A model generated the notes under the pieces. The model was not told the DNA's origin. It did not search any database and saw nothing but the letters and a program-made list of their open reading frames with translations. From Anthonomus grandis grandis (lineage: Eukaryota > Arthropoda > Insecta > Coleoptera > Curculionidae), in the NCBI RefSeq assembly GCF_022605725.1, contig NC_065557.1, positions 23,253,256-23,317,255 of the forward strand: DNA of 64,000 nucleotides, given 5' to 3'. Of the stretch, positions 22,752 through 33,663 are shown one piece after another. Both the position numbers and the translations under genes were made by a program. Within the stretch, counting starts at the first letter, position 1, and every line of letters begins with the position of its first letter.

Positions 22752-22757
22752 AATAAA
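22752..22757 (+). terminator. Likely PWP2 poly(A) signal
   Basis: AATAAA lies 40 bp past the PWP2 stop codon and just before the antisense BEL/Pao remnant starts. A GT-rich stretch (tattgtttggtttatcttgtg) lies upstream of it rather than downstream, so placement is tentative. Confidence 0.45.
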
Positions 22758-22814
22758 TCTACAGTCTTTTTTTAGCCTCTAGATTTTACCTTCTTTGACG
22801 ATTTTTAAATTCAC

Positions 22815-23860
22815 GCCATCTTTTCGAAGTGCAGTTTTTTGAATAGATCGAGTGGACCGGACCGCCCACCAAAATGCATTGCATTTTTCAGTTGCTCGAA
22901 AGTTGCAAAGGACATAGCTTTACCACCGGTCGCTTTAAGGTTCCATTACTGGTTGAATAGTAGCGACTCTCACTACTCCATCCGAACCCGGATGTACCTC
23001 TGTAACTCGACCCATATATGCCACTGCAGGGGGGGTGCTAAGTCATTGCGAATTAGTACTAGAGTTCCAGGAGAAAGGTTAACAATAGGCTTATGCCATT
23101 TGGCACGTTGATGTAGCGTGAGCAAATACTCACTAGACCAACGGCGCCAGAAACATCTTTCATTCATTCTTCATTAATCAATTTCATCTTCATCTTCAAC
23201 ATTTTTTGGAAAAAATCTGCCAGCGATCTAAACGATTTATAGGTAGCGAGGTCACATCAGTTTTGGGAAGAGCCGAGGCTCCAATACTAAAAAATGACCG
23301 ATTATCACGGCGGTCAGGTAGTTAAGGTCGTTACTAAAGGGTGTAAGAAGACGTGAATTTAAAAAAGCTTCAATCTGAATTAAAATGGTATTTAATTCTT
23401 TATAAGTTAAACACCGATTACCAATTACGCGATATAAAGAGTTTTTACAGATTTCACCCCAGCCTCCCACAGCCCTCCAAAATCAGGAGCGTAAGGTGGG
23501 CTGAAGTGTCATGATATGCCTTCAGTCAAGGCGGAATTACTGATAAAACTATTTAACTGCTTAGACGCACCAGCAAAATTGGTACCGCAATCGCTATATA
23601 AGTGCTGACAACGGCCACGCCGAGAAATAAACCTACGTAAAGCGGCTTCCAATTCAAGATGTAAAGCCTAGGTTGCAAAGCAAACGAGTAGGCACAGGTA
23701 AGCCTTTGTGGTGCGACAGCCAGGGTAACGTGACATCATTACATTAAAAGGTCCACGCCGGTGGACTACGCCCACTCCGGTGTGAAGAAAAGGCTTTACT
23801 TGGGAGAAAACGTCGTCAATATAAGACGACCTTAAAATAACTTGGGAGGCTTCAGGCAAA
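22815..23860 (-). pseudogene. BEL/Pao pol: RT active site fused to integrase, broken
   Basis: Starting at 23859, the frame reads SYIDDVFS, the Y.DD catalytic motif of reverse transcriptase. After only a few residues it continues PFLHTGVG and RGPFNVMMSRYPGCRTTKAY, the integrase core. The RT thumb, RNase H and zinc-binding part of integrase are therefore deleted. Next come NTILIQIEAFLNSRLLTP (23.47-23.25; third catalytic Glu in IEAFLNSR) and WRRWSSEYLLTLHQRAKWH (23.17-22.97), the integrase C-terminal region, then VVRVA near 22.98 and a likely end near 22.8 kb. Frames differ between blocks. Confidence 0.8.
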
Positions 23861-24380
23861 TTAGTCTTTTCCTCTCCTGCTAAAGCTAATATTGACCTAA
23901 TAGCAAGATAAGGTGCACAAGTTAACCTATAAGTAACTGTAAGAAGACGATAATCAGCGATAGGTTGATCTTTGGAGAAGCGTTACACGATTCTTTGATA
24001 ATAAGCGTGTGCGGGGTAACATTTGGCAAACATCGGCTGTGAAAACAAAGTGGTGAATTCTAAAGCCAAGAAGTAACTCGAATTTGGGTTGGGAGGGAAA
24101 AGACACTCATTAAGCGACATGTCTCCGGGAAATTTTGCTGAAGCATTAAACACTACGCGAAATTTAGTGGTGGGACTGGAATTCCTTCATACACAATGAT
24201 GTGGGATATAAAAAGACCTCTTTGGAATGTCCTCTGAAGGTATTAATTTTATGTGATTTGGGTATTCCCCAGTAAGGTAAGGTATTCCTGCATAAAAGCA
24301 GAATAATCACAGTAGAGCTTCGGATTATTTGCCAGTCTGCGCTCTAATGATAAAAAGTTTCGAACAACTAGTTCTCTACT
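23860..24380 (-). pseudogene. BEL/Pao reverse transcriptase, fragmentary
   Basis: Read across several stops: IPVPPLNFA, NFPETCRLMS/DMSLNE-like sequence, LHHFVFTADVCQM-like sequence and TCAPYLAIRSILALA, leading into the YIDD motif of the next entry. These are the fingers/palm blocks of Pao-type RT. No intact frame exceeds about 40 codons. Confidence 0.6.
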
Positions 24381-24732
24381 AAAAAGTAGTAAACTCAGAA
24401 TCCGGGCTTTGAAATGGCAAGGAAACTACGAATCTCCCATTTTCATTGCGATACAAGATAGAATTATAAGTAGGGTCAGCCAGAACAGCTTTGCGCAAGT
24501 GAGGCCAGTTTCCTTTAGGCAAATTACCACAAATTTTTGGAAGAATTGCTGCTTCCAAATCAAAAATTGGGGTAAGTTTGTTAAAAGGGCGAATTTTTGT
24601 GAAAATAGTTTTTGCACAATTTTGTAGATGGGTTTCTCTTATGCCCTGAACTGAGCAAGGCATATAAGAAAAAAGACCAAGGCGTCTAACATAATCTTGT
24701 GAACTAAAATGAAGTTGAGAGCCCGAGTCCAA
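24379..24732 (-). pseudogene. BEL/Pao aspartic protease region
   Basis: The 117-codon frame starts MDSGSQLHFSSQDYVRRLGL. DSGSQ is the catalytic aspartate motif of Pao-type retropepsins, where ILLDSGSQ is usual. Downstream are FDLEAAILPKICGNLPKGNW and LADPTYN, which match the protease-RT linker of the family. It lies directly after the gag remnant and before RT in the - direction. Confidence 0.75.
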
Positions 24733-24869
24733 TATATTCGAACTTTTTGAAAATTCGCAGATGCGTCTAACATATCTACTAGAGCTGTAGATAGTAAAAC
24801 ATTAATTGATGTATTACTATTAATACTACTTGTGACTAAATGCGAAGAATTTGAAAGATCAGTTGGCAA

Positions 24870-25850
24870 GTGTGACTGTGCATCATTATCTACAGGAGAA
24901 ACAGTAGAGTAGATATAGCATGATTGCTGTTGCCAGAGCCAGTGTTTCTTTCGAAATGCAACAAATTGTGATGCTTTTGTTTACATTTATGACAAGCGTG
25001 AGTAGATTTACAATCCTTAATAGAATGGGTATTTATGCTTAAGCAATTTATATACATTTTTAAAGATTTTGCGAGTTGATATCTCTCATTTGGACTTTTT
25101 GCTAAAAAGCTGGGATATCGATAAATACTATGATTTCATTTACAAAGATCACAAAAAATTGATTTGGATTGGTCATGGCTGAAAAGAGAAACTTTTTGAA
25201 TTGGAAAATGATCCTCCCTCTTGGCAAGTTTTTTCTCCTTTCCATGCAATTGGGTGTAACAAACATTATCAAGAGCCGAACAATGCTTATTCAAATAAGT
25301 AGTGAGTTGACCAAATGAAGGCGTAACACTTAGATCGTACTGAAGCTCAAATTTTGTAGCCACAGAAAAATGAATGCGTTTAAGTAACATCTGAACTAGA
25401 ATGAAATCCCAAGAGTCCACACGGAAAAGTAGATTACGTAGGGCAGAAAGATTATCTGAAAATGTGTCCAAAAGCTGCCTTAAATCGCTAGGATTTTCTT
25501 GGTAAGGCTTGGAGTATTTTCGATAGCTGCCCAGTGCGTAGCTGCAACTAAACGAGTGTTTTGGTAACGTTTTACTGGCGTTTCATAAGCGGTTGAATGA
25601 TTAAGGTAGGTAAGGTATCTTCTGAATTAATCATAACGGTTGGCCACGCAAAAAAATTAAAAGATAATTTCTCTATATTGCTCAAACTGCCATTGTTAAT
25701 GTATCAGCGCATCAAACATATCTCTAAAAGTTGCAAATTGTGTGATATTCCCGGAAAAGATGGAAATTTCAATTTTTGGTAAAGTTACATGTGATTGATT
25801 ACGAGAAACTGATGAGGAGGAAGGTTCAGAGCCTCACCGAATAAGTATGT
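24870..25850 (-). pseudogene. BEL/Pao gag remnant
   Basis: The frame 25471-25136 (FSDNLSALRNLLFRVDSWDF, then LLLKRIH and SFGQLTTYLNKHCSALDNV) resembles the Pao gag (DUF1759-type) helical region. Zinc-knuckle-like Cys/His residues follow near 25.03-24.95 kb on the - strand (CKH..KH.NLL). It is interrupted by stops. The start near the LTR is not clear. Confidence 0.6.
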
Positions 25851-26395
25851 CGATTTAATGCACCAAAAATCTCGTTCGATTGAACTTCTAATGCGATTGT
25901 GTAATGGTATTTACTGGCGCTTACTAATTTTTTTTTAAGGAATACACAGTGATACCCCGTAACGGTCCGGCACGCAACCCCGTGTATCGTGTCGACACTA
26001 GGAATAATGAGATAATGTCCAATGCAGGGTGCTACCTCGTAACGGTCCGACACGCAGCCCCCTAGCACTTTTTAAAGAATATACACAGTGTGACTCCGTA
26101 ACGGTCCGGCACGCAACCTTGTGTATCCTTTGGACACTAGGAATGGGAAAAAGGGATTTGCCTACCTTCTTACCGACTATACTTACATGTTGGCAACAGC
26201 AGCGGAGCGATGTACGGTACTGTGGGGCTTACCTCGGTCGGTTATTGCTGGCGCTTCGGTCGGTCTTCTCGGTCGGACTGTTCTCAGTGGACTGTGAACT
26301 GCCGGTCAGGTCAGTGCATCGCGTTATATAAAGCACGGACATGCGCGGTACTTAGTAAACGCGGTAACAGTAGCTAACCTAAATGTTTTAGCCCC
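25850..26395 (-). repeat. BEL/Pao 5' LTR
   Basis: Upstream of gag on the - strand. It holds a TATA-like CTTTATATAACGCG (about 26318-26331) and three copies of a CGTAACGGTCCGGCACGC-like unit at about 25958, 26038 and 26096. The same unit occurs in the split LTR at 11.5-14.0 kb. LTR ends are not exactly defined because the 3' copy is missing. Confidence 0.65.
26320..26331 (-). promoter_or_regulatory. TATA-like box of the BEL LTR
   Basis: On the - strand CTTTATATAACG precedes a CAGT-type start region and the U5-like tandem units. It is recognised by position only. The other LTR copy has CTTTAAAACGCG at the same place. Confidence 0.4.
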
Positions 26396-26502
26396 TGTAG
26401 ATAGTCAGTATGACTACGCAAATGTGTATGTAAATATTTTTCCTAAAGCACTAAAATAAAAAAAGGCTTCTGACACCATTACCAAAAATACAAAAGGTAT
26501 AC

Positions 26503-26590
26503 AAGGAGGGTGGTAGAGCCGCTAAGCGAAGCAGAACACCAACACTACAAGTTATTCTGCTTCACTTAGCAGATCTACCTGACCTCCCTT
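26503..26590. repeat. Imperfect 35-40 bp-arm stem-loop
   Basis: AAGGAGGGTGGTAGAGCCG followed by CTAAGCGAAGCAGAAC folds onto GTTATTCTGCTTCACTTAGC followed by AGATCTACCTGACCTCCCTT. It lies between the BEL LTR and the pogo-like transposase, possibly a MITE or the truncated left end of the pogo element. Confidence 0.65.
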
Positions 26591-26649
26591 ATATTCTTTA
26601 ATAACCCTTTGGAAATATTTTATGGTTAACATGGGAAAATTTTCGGGAA

Positions 26650-27835
26650 AAATAAAGGTCAGGAGACGATTTTTTTTCTTCATATTCTGAAGAAAACATG
26701 CATAAAGCAATAGAGGTTGTAAAAAATGGAATGACCCAGAATAGAATTTTCTGTTCCTCGCATCACCCTTATAAGCAAATTGTCAGGAAATGTTCCGATT
26801 CGAAAAAAATGGGACCCTCAACTGAGCTTTCTGAGGCAGAGGAAACTGTCGTTGTAGACTGGATATTAGCAATGGGTAAAAAAGGGTTCCCAGTCCAAAA
26901 ATAAAATTTAATACAGGCCGTGAAAAATTATTTGCTAGAACACAATAAAAGTGTACGATTTTTTAATCAAGAGACTTTAACTCCAGGCAGAGCCTAGTTT
27001 GAAGGTTCTTTAAGACGCCATCCTAATATTAAACAAAAGCATGCGAAGGCAGTTAATAAGGCACGTGCGACAGTAACCAAAGACAGGATTCAAAACTGGT
27101 TCGATGAAATACATGATTATTTAAAAGCCAACCATCTAGAACACATTCTTACTGAACCGAGTAGAATATTTAATGCGGACAAAGCTGGGTTTGCTTTATG
27201 TCCAAAAATCAAAAAGAAAATAAAAAAGTAATGGCAACGTTTTCTGCGGATGACAAAATCCCACTACCCATGTTCATATTTCCCTACAAAAAGATGCGAA
27301 AAGCTATAGTGGAGTCTGTTCCTACAAACTGGGCACTTGGGCGTTCAGATTCTGGCTGGATAAACTCGGAGGTGTTCTTTGAATATATTTCCAGTAATTT
27401 TTTACCTTATTTGGAAGACAGTAATATTACTAAACCCGTCATCCTTTTTGTTGATGGGCACAGATCTCATCTTACGCATCAAGTGAGTAGCCTATGTGAT
27501 GATAATGGGATAGTTCTAATAGCTCTTTTTCCAAATACGACACACATAACACAACCTGCCGATGTTTCTGCTGTCAAGAGATTGAAAATTTGAAAATTTT
27601 CCAAAAGCGGTAACTAAATACACATTTGGTAAAATCCTTAAAGGTGGTTTTGATAAATATGCCACAGCTACAACAATAGTGAATGGTTTCAGGAAATTCG
27701 GTTTGTACCCTTTTAACAAAAATGATGTTGACTATTCAAAGTGTATTCTGAGTCGATTAATAACATTTTCTAAGAAAAAAGAAAATCTTTCGAAAGACTT
27801 TAACCTAAAGTTCTTGAAAGAGTAGAAAGTAAAAT
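26650..27835 (+). pseudogene. Pogo/Tigger-like transposase, broken
   Basis: Mostly one frame with stops. First an HTH (MHKAIEVVKNGMTQNRIFCS), then ELSEAEETVVVDWILAMGKK, a CENP-B-type HTH ending PGRA*FEGSLRRHPN (Trp codon now a stop) and FNADKAGFALCPK, the first catalytic Asp with the usual Glu-Thr changed to Lys-Ala. From 27198 in another frame come FSADDKIPLPMFIFPYK, VILFVDGHRSHLT (second Asp) and FPNTTHITQPADVSAVK (third Asp). TTIVNGFRKFGLYPFNK near 27.7 kb is the family's conserved end (FR..G.YPFN). Not functional. Confidence 0.8.
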
Positions 27836-28540
27836 TGACGAATATGAGCTTTACCAATTTCTGGAAACTTATTAAAAAAATAACACCTGGCAAGGATGTT
27901 TTAAATCACACAATTTATACAAACTGTGGTATTCTCTAAAATAGGATTCGGTTCCAAGGCCCCCTATTACAGCCAAATATCAAATTGATTTGCTTGAAAT
28001 ACATTCACCTAATACAAATATTAATTTAGATGAAGATGAAGCACAAGAAATGCCAACAAACTAATGGTGTTTCACAAATTTCAAACCCCAAAAGTCCCAA
28101 CGCCCTTCAAAAAGTGTCTGCGATTTTAGGAAACACCAGAAAAGAGAATTATGCCTAAAAGAAAGGTCACTATTTTTCCTGCTGATGTGGTATCAAGTGC
28201 GGCATATCAAGACTTTTATGCCTCAAAGAAGTTTTAAACGAAAAAAAAATGTGCCAAAAACTAAACTGAAAAGAGGAGCTGTACCAGAAAGTAAACGACA
28301 TTATCTTCGTTTATTTTGTCTGTAACCCAAGTGATACAGAAACAGAACTCGATTTGAAGGAAAATATATTATTGTCAAGTATGAGGAAGAATATTACCTA
28401 GGCAAGTACTACTTACATTTACACATAGACATTTTATTTCTTAATCCATTTATTTTACCATAGTGCATCCCATGTAAATGTACTAAAGACAATACTTACC
28501 TTATTTGTAAGTTAGTTAACATAACTATTTTATTTTAGGA

Positions 28541-28738
28541 GTGATCTTAAAAAAGGACCACGAAGGAGCTGATGTAAGATCTATGGTTAGAGTTGGAGTA
28601 GATTCGTGGAAGTGGCCAGTAAAGGAAGATGAACTATACTTTTTCAAAGATGATATAAAAGCAATAATCAGCAACTCAGTGCAAAAAAAAAATAGTAGAG
28701 GGCATTACAGTGTGCCGGAAATGGCTAATTTTGAATAA
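28541..28738 (+). pseudogene. C-terminal domain of the pogo-like transposase
   Basis: The frame reads DVRSMVRVGVDSWKWPVKED and ELYFFKDDIKAI. Such a V..MR....W.WP.KED segment is found after the DDE core in some arthropod pogo-like proteins. The better-preserved pogo element at 58.96 kb has a comparable tail (61.0 kb). A preceding AG at 28538-28539 could also make it a pseudo-exon. Confidence 0.5.
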
Positions 28739-28794
28739 AATGTAATGCCTTATATTTTATATTCAAAAATGCAATACAAATTTATATTTTTTCT

Positions 28795-29065
28795 AAGCGT
28801 CCATTACTGCCTCCTCCAAATAATGTCCATTACTTTGTCAATTATGTCCAATACCTCCCAGAATTTGTCATAACTTAAATTTTTATTTTTTGTTAAACCC
28901 CTTACTAAAAGTTATTAATAATAATCCTGTATCCTCCAGTTAGTACACTAATAACCATATCACCTGCTATATCAAGGCAGCTGATATCTTAATTCATATC
29001 TCCATAGAAAGAAATTAGATAAAAAAAATCTCTCCGTAGTGTCCATTACTCCCTCAACTACCCTA
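28795..29065. repeat. Subterminal GTCCATTACT repeats
   Basis: Four related motifs end in CCTCC, TTGTC, CCTCC or CCCTC. They sit at the presumed right end of the pogo-like element and may be transposase binding sites. Confidence 0.55.
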
Positions 29066-29204
29066 TATGGATTAAATTATTTTTTGGTCCGTCGACTTTG
29101 GTTTTAGGAAATCTACATAGGCCATCCTTATCTTATGTTAATCAATTTTTTAAATATTACAAGGCATTATTAACTGATTTATTTACTAGTAATGATTTTT
29201 TTTT

Positions 29205-29420
29205 TGTTACGTAGATTTTAATATTGATGTGGGTAACCTGGATAATAAATTAAGCGTATCCTCACATAATATATTCGATCTAAAACAGCTTATTAGAGAA
29301 CCGAGTAGAACAAACAACTTCAGTTCATCAATTATTGATTTGATTTTTTGTAACCAGGATAATATAACAGGTGTTGGAACTAGAGATATACAAATTTCTG
29401 ATCAAAATTAATATATACCG
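29205..29420 (+). pseudogene. Non-LTR endonuclease (EEP) C-terminal fragment
   Basis: About 60 codons are alignable to the end of non-LTR retrotransposon endonucleases: DFNID, QLI.EPTR and S..IDLI motifs. The catalytic SDH is SDQ here, so it would be inactive even if expressed. Confidence 0.65.
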
Positions 29421-30068
29421 CAATATTCAGACCGAAAATAACAATGAAAAAGTTATACCAATTCAAATTAATACTTTCGTAAATTCTATAATAGCATTTT
29501 ACCTAAAAAGCAATCGGGCTTTAGACTAGATTTAGATTTAGAGGCACACCTGTGAGATTGCATTGGCTGAGGTAACAGACACAATTGCTCAATCTCGTAA
29601 TGCTAGGTTATTCCAAAGCATTTTGATGAATAAAATGAAGAACATTCAACAAACATTAGATTATCTTTGTTGATATTCCAAAGCACAATAAATTTTTAAA
29701 TGTTCGTTTTCTTATAATGCGCCCAGCCTGATTAATAAATATAAAGTCTTAATATTTGGTTCCGTGAGTTCATTTAAGGGCTAATAAGCAAATACAGTGC
29801 CCCTCTTCTTCTCTGATTTTCCCTATTGTTTTTCTTTGCCCTCTATCATCTTTTTTCTCTAATTCGCTAGCTCTTACCTTTATATTTATCACATCTTAGA
29901 GTAAATTTTAATTTATATTTATCTTTAATAAATTTTGTTTGTTTTGTGGCCTCAACCACCCCTAACTTTGTTAGGATGTTTTTTTTATGGATGCTTTAAT
30001 TCATATATTTTTTCAGTGCTGGGCAGTTAATATGGATTAATTAATAAACGTTGTTATTATTAATACTA
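29205..30068 (+). mobile_element. CR1/jockey-like fragment with internal deletion
   Basis: The 5' part carries the end of an apurinic-type endonuclease domain: FNIDVGNLDNK, FDLKQLIREPSRT, SSSIIDLIF and an ISDQN in place of the catalytic SDH. The reverse transcriptase is missing. The 3' side closes with AATAAACGTTGTTATTATTA at 30.04-30.07 kb, like the TTTATTATT tail of the element at 42.1 kb. Inference: one element that lost its middle. Confidence 0.55.
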
Positions 30069-30069
30069 T

Positions 30070-31794
30070 AATTATAAAAAGCATGAGTGTTAAGAATTCG
30101 AAAGCCTCCTGTTCTCTCCTCCTCTCTGCCCCTGGCCAGACACAATTTTTGGAACCCCATTACAACAATTCTCAGGTCCTCTTTGCCAGCTTTAAGTCGC
30201 TCATGCAACTGCTTCCCGAGATTCTTATGCAGTTGTAATTGATTTGGAGTCTTATCATCTGAGGAAGACAGTTTAGTTCTTTTCGGAACATTTTATTAAG
30301 GTGGAAGCAACATCAGGAAAAGTGCATATTACCTTAATGGGTCTACACTGATTTTCAGCTTTTTTGCGAAGCCTAACAGCACGAGACAACCTTAAGTTCG
30401 ATGCCCATGGACTGGTAGTAATCACAATCGTGATTAGTATGGGTCTAGATGTTTTGCCTCATTAGACTATGGCAACGTACCAAATTTTGGAAAAAGTATG
30501 AGCAGTATGAAAGGTTTGTGAGTTAGTGTTTGTGTCTAGCGCCCAACCTAAGAAATTTTGTACTAAGGTAAGTTTAATTAAATCGGCTACAGGGACGTAG
30601 CGAGGGTAGGGTATGGGAGGAACACACTGCCAAACTTTTAGCAGTGGGCAAATTTCGAATATTTAAGGAAATTACATTAGTAATATGAGTCAGCAGTTTT
30701 AAATATTGTACTAAAGATTTTCTGACAATTAGTCGAATAAACAGAAGATGAAAGTGGTCGGCAACCTATTAATATAATATTTTAATACATTCAAGTACTT
30801 CACAATTACCTTAGTGCTGTATTATACTCGTTATGAATATAGTACAGCATATTATAAAATTCATCCACTAAAATATTCGTTGGAATTGAAAAATCATTAA
30901 AAATTCTACAAACATATCTTTGGATTGAGAGATTACTTACTTACTAGCTTAACATAAATTTAAGAAGAAAAATTTATGTAGTCGGCAAACTGTCAAGGTA
31001 GTCATTATCCTCAACTAACCCTCGTTAGGTACGTTTTTGTAAAGAGATTCCCTATAATTAAGAAAATATAAAAAAAAATGTTAAAGTCAAACGTCAGCAG
31101 TTGGGCTATCAATCTCACGTAGAAGCATTTGGTCAGACTTCAGTTGCCCGTAGTAATTTTCACCGTTATAATTGATCCACTTAAAACCAGTTTATTAAAT
31201 CATGTTTTATTCGTATCTATATATATAAGTTTATTATGAAAAACGTTGTTCAATTTTTGTGCGGCTATTTTTGTTGAGAAAAGGATAAGTTCATCGAAAA
31301 ATTTCCCCACAAATGAAAACGGAATAATATGAGGTATGGTATTTTGTATGATATTTCTTCTTATTCACTTATTCAGGACAAGGGAATCAGGAGACCAAAG
31401 AAATTTAAGATTCATGGAAATTAAGAGACTCTCGAGCTTAATTTACTGGACTTATATGAGAAATATCTCGAATAACTTTTCTTTTTGTCAGTTTACTATC
31501 TGCAATAATTTTTTTCATATTTATTTAATTTACATACACTTAACAAAATAAAGTGCTTCATAAGGTCTCGTGCGCCATTTTTTATTAGCGTTATTAACAC
31601 CAGACCTAGCGCCGTACCAGTTTTTTTTTTATCTTACATGAACATTATTTAAAACTGTTACTGTTTAATACGATAATAGGTTTACATGTTTATGAGTAAA
31701 AATAAATCATAAATAGAATACTTTTACATTATTTGAATTAAATTAAAACAAAATATATCAATAACAAATTACATACTTAACGTTCAATATTCAT
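30070..31794. other. Intergenic stretch
   Basis: No supported gene. A GC-richer patch at 30.10-30.55 kb may be an old repeat. No domain was recognisable. Confidence 0.45.
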
Positions 31795-31944
31795 TTAAAT
31801 TTCTAATGCTGCTAATGCTGTGACAACTACATCTGCCTCACTATATTTGTTTTTAATTTCTTTAAGACTCCAGTCTACCATTTTAGCAGCTTCTTTCTTT
31901 TTCAACGCAGAACATTTGGATGATGATGACAAAGCTGAAGATGT
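31795..31944 (-). CDS. EMC2: EMC2 terminal exon
   Basis: Acceptor cattttttttccag on the - strand. It encodes TSSALSSSSKCSALKKKEAA, KMVDWSLKEIKNKYSE and ALAALEI, then stop (TAA at 31797-31795). The C-terminus is the least conserved part of EMC2. Phase 0 join to GLYL in the previous exon supports it. Confidence 0.85.
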   Translation of the reverse strand, partial: TSSALSSSSKCSALKKKEAAKMVDWSLKEIKNKYSEADVVVTALAALEI

Positions 31945-33603
31945 CTGGAAAAAAATGAATGTTTAAAATCATAAATAGATTAAAACTTATTCGGCTATAA
32001 AAATATAACACGTTCACATTCAAAAAAGTGAAAATTATTTAAAAAAATTAAACTTTATAATTTAAAACAACGCAACGTATCGAAAATTTAATTCGTCGGA
32101 TCTTGGTCGATTTTTGTGGATTGAAATATGAAGGAAACATTAAATACAATTGTTGGCATTTTTTAAAATAACTATGACTGTCAAGGCTATTTATGTAAGA
32201 TTTGAGAAACTAATATAGTATTACAGTAGTTTTTCGAGGAAAAGCGCCTCTTTCTACCGTGATGGTCTGTGATGGGCAGGAATTCGAACAGCACACCATG
32301 CATCAAATCTGCCATCATAAATTCATATAAAAATTATCGAGGCAATACCAACACTCTGGTGAAACCTTTATTTAACGAAACCAAGAACTGGAACCACCTT
32401 GGGGAAGAATCAACGAAAGCCTTCAATAAAGTAAAAAATACCAGTACACCGCAGGGATCAATATAACCAATCAAAGATTTTAGTGTGGATTTTGCTTCAA
32501 TCCTGATTGAAAAAACCCCATACAATTAACTTAAACGGCATTGGTATCAATCGAATGGTAGACATCCCTAACATCTACTAAGATAGTTTCAAGACTAAGA
32601 AAGGGTCGGGCTGTAGTGTACACTTTAGAGACCTGGAGCACGACCACAAAGAAGAATTCAAAGAATTTTCACAATTTTTTTTAATTCATAAAAACTCATG
32701 ATATGAGGCTTTTTTCTCATTTAGGCAATATTGTAAATCACCATTTATAAGATTAAATTTTAAATTTTCACCCTATAGCTCAAAGACGCCGCACAGTCTA
32801 AATTTTGTGTATACTAATTTTATTTACTAATCTTACCAGATATAAACCATACAAAGCTCTCATATTTTTAGGATTAATCTTCAGTGCTTGGGAGTAGTAT
32901 GCCTTGGCTGATTCCCAGTTTTCAATTCCCCCTTGCGTGTATTTTATATCAGCATAACGTTGATGCAACAAATGATTGTGAGGATTGTGCAAAATGAGTT
33001 CTTCAACGCAGAAGGCAGCTTTATTATAATCTTGTTCAGATATGTATAGCTCTGAGAGTTCTTGCCATGCTTCAAAATCAGCCATAAAACTAAAAATAAT
33101 CAAACACACCAAATACACTATAATGTTATTATTATGTTTTTGTCTCAAAACTCATTAAGCTGACAATGGGTTTTAATTTAATTTTTAAATCGATTATTTT
33201 ACAGTTGTTTCAAGATCTTACACTTACATTTTTAAATATTCTGTCAACTCCTTAACAGCGTCGGATGTTCTTCCTTGAGCCTTGAGTACAGCAACCTTCC
33301 TTTTTCTTGCAGCACTGTTTGTATCATCCGCTTCAATAATACCATCTAAGATTTCTAAAGCTGTTTCAAACTCTTCTCTGGCTTCAAAATACATTGCCTG
33401 TAATTTCTTCACTCTTGAACTCTTTGGAAATTCAGCAGCTAATTGTTCTATAGTAGCTTTGGCAACATAAGGTTCATGACAATCCAGAGCAGCTATACAT
33501 ACTTGTTCCAAAACGAGGAATTCTAAAAGATAAAATTCACAAAAAGAACGGGTGTAATTGTTGCTTTGCAATATATTTATATTATATATATATATATTAA
33601 TAT

Positions 33604-33663
<60 letters not shown>

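Larger units (their letters stand above)
22800..26395 (-). mobile_element. BEL/Pao LTR retrotransposon, truncated, with internal deletion
   Basis: On the - strand the order is LTR (26.39 to about 25.85 kb), gag remnants (25.8-24.9), aspartic protease (24.73-24.38), reverse transcriptase fragments (about 24.35-23.8) and integrase (23.82-22.8). The 3' LTR is missing; the element stops about 100 bp from the end of PWP2. Domain order (gag-PR-RT-IN) and peptides are those of the BEL/Pao superfamily. Many frameshifts and stops. The RNase H domain and the 5' part of integrase have been deleted. Confidence 0.85.
26600..29065 (+). mobile_element. Pogo-like (Tc1/mariner superfamily) element, degenerate
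   Basis: A + strand DDE_1-type transposase remnant (26.65-27.83 kb) and a C-terminal domain remnant (28.5-28.74) are followed by an AT-rich tail. There a GTCCATTACT-like motif is repeated at about 28799, 28828, 28847 (GTCCAATACC) and 29041, the last ending in TCCCTCAACTACCCTA. These look like subterminal repeats and a right terminus. I could not find the matching left inverted repeat, so the left end is probably lost. Confidence 0.65.
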
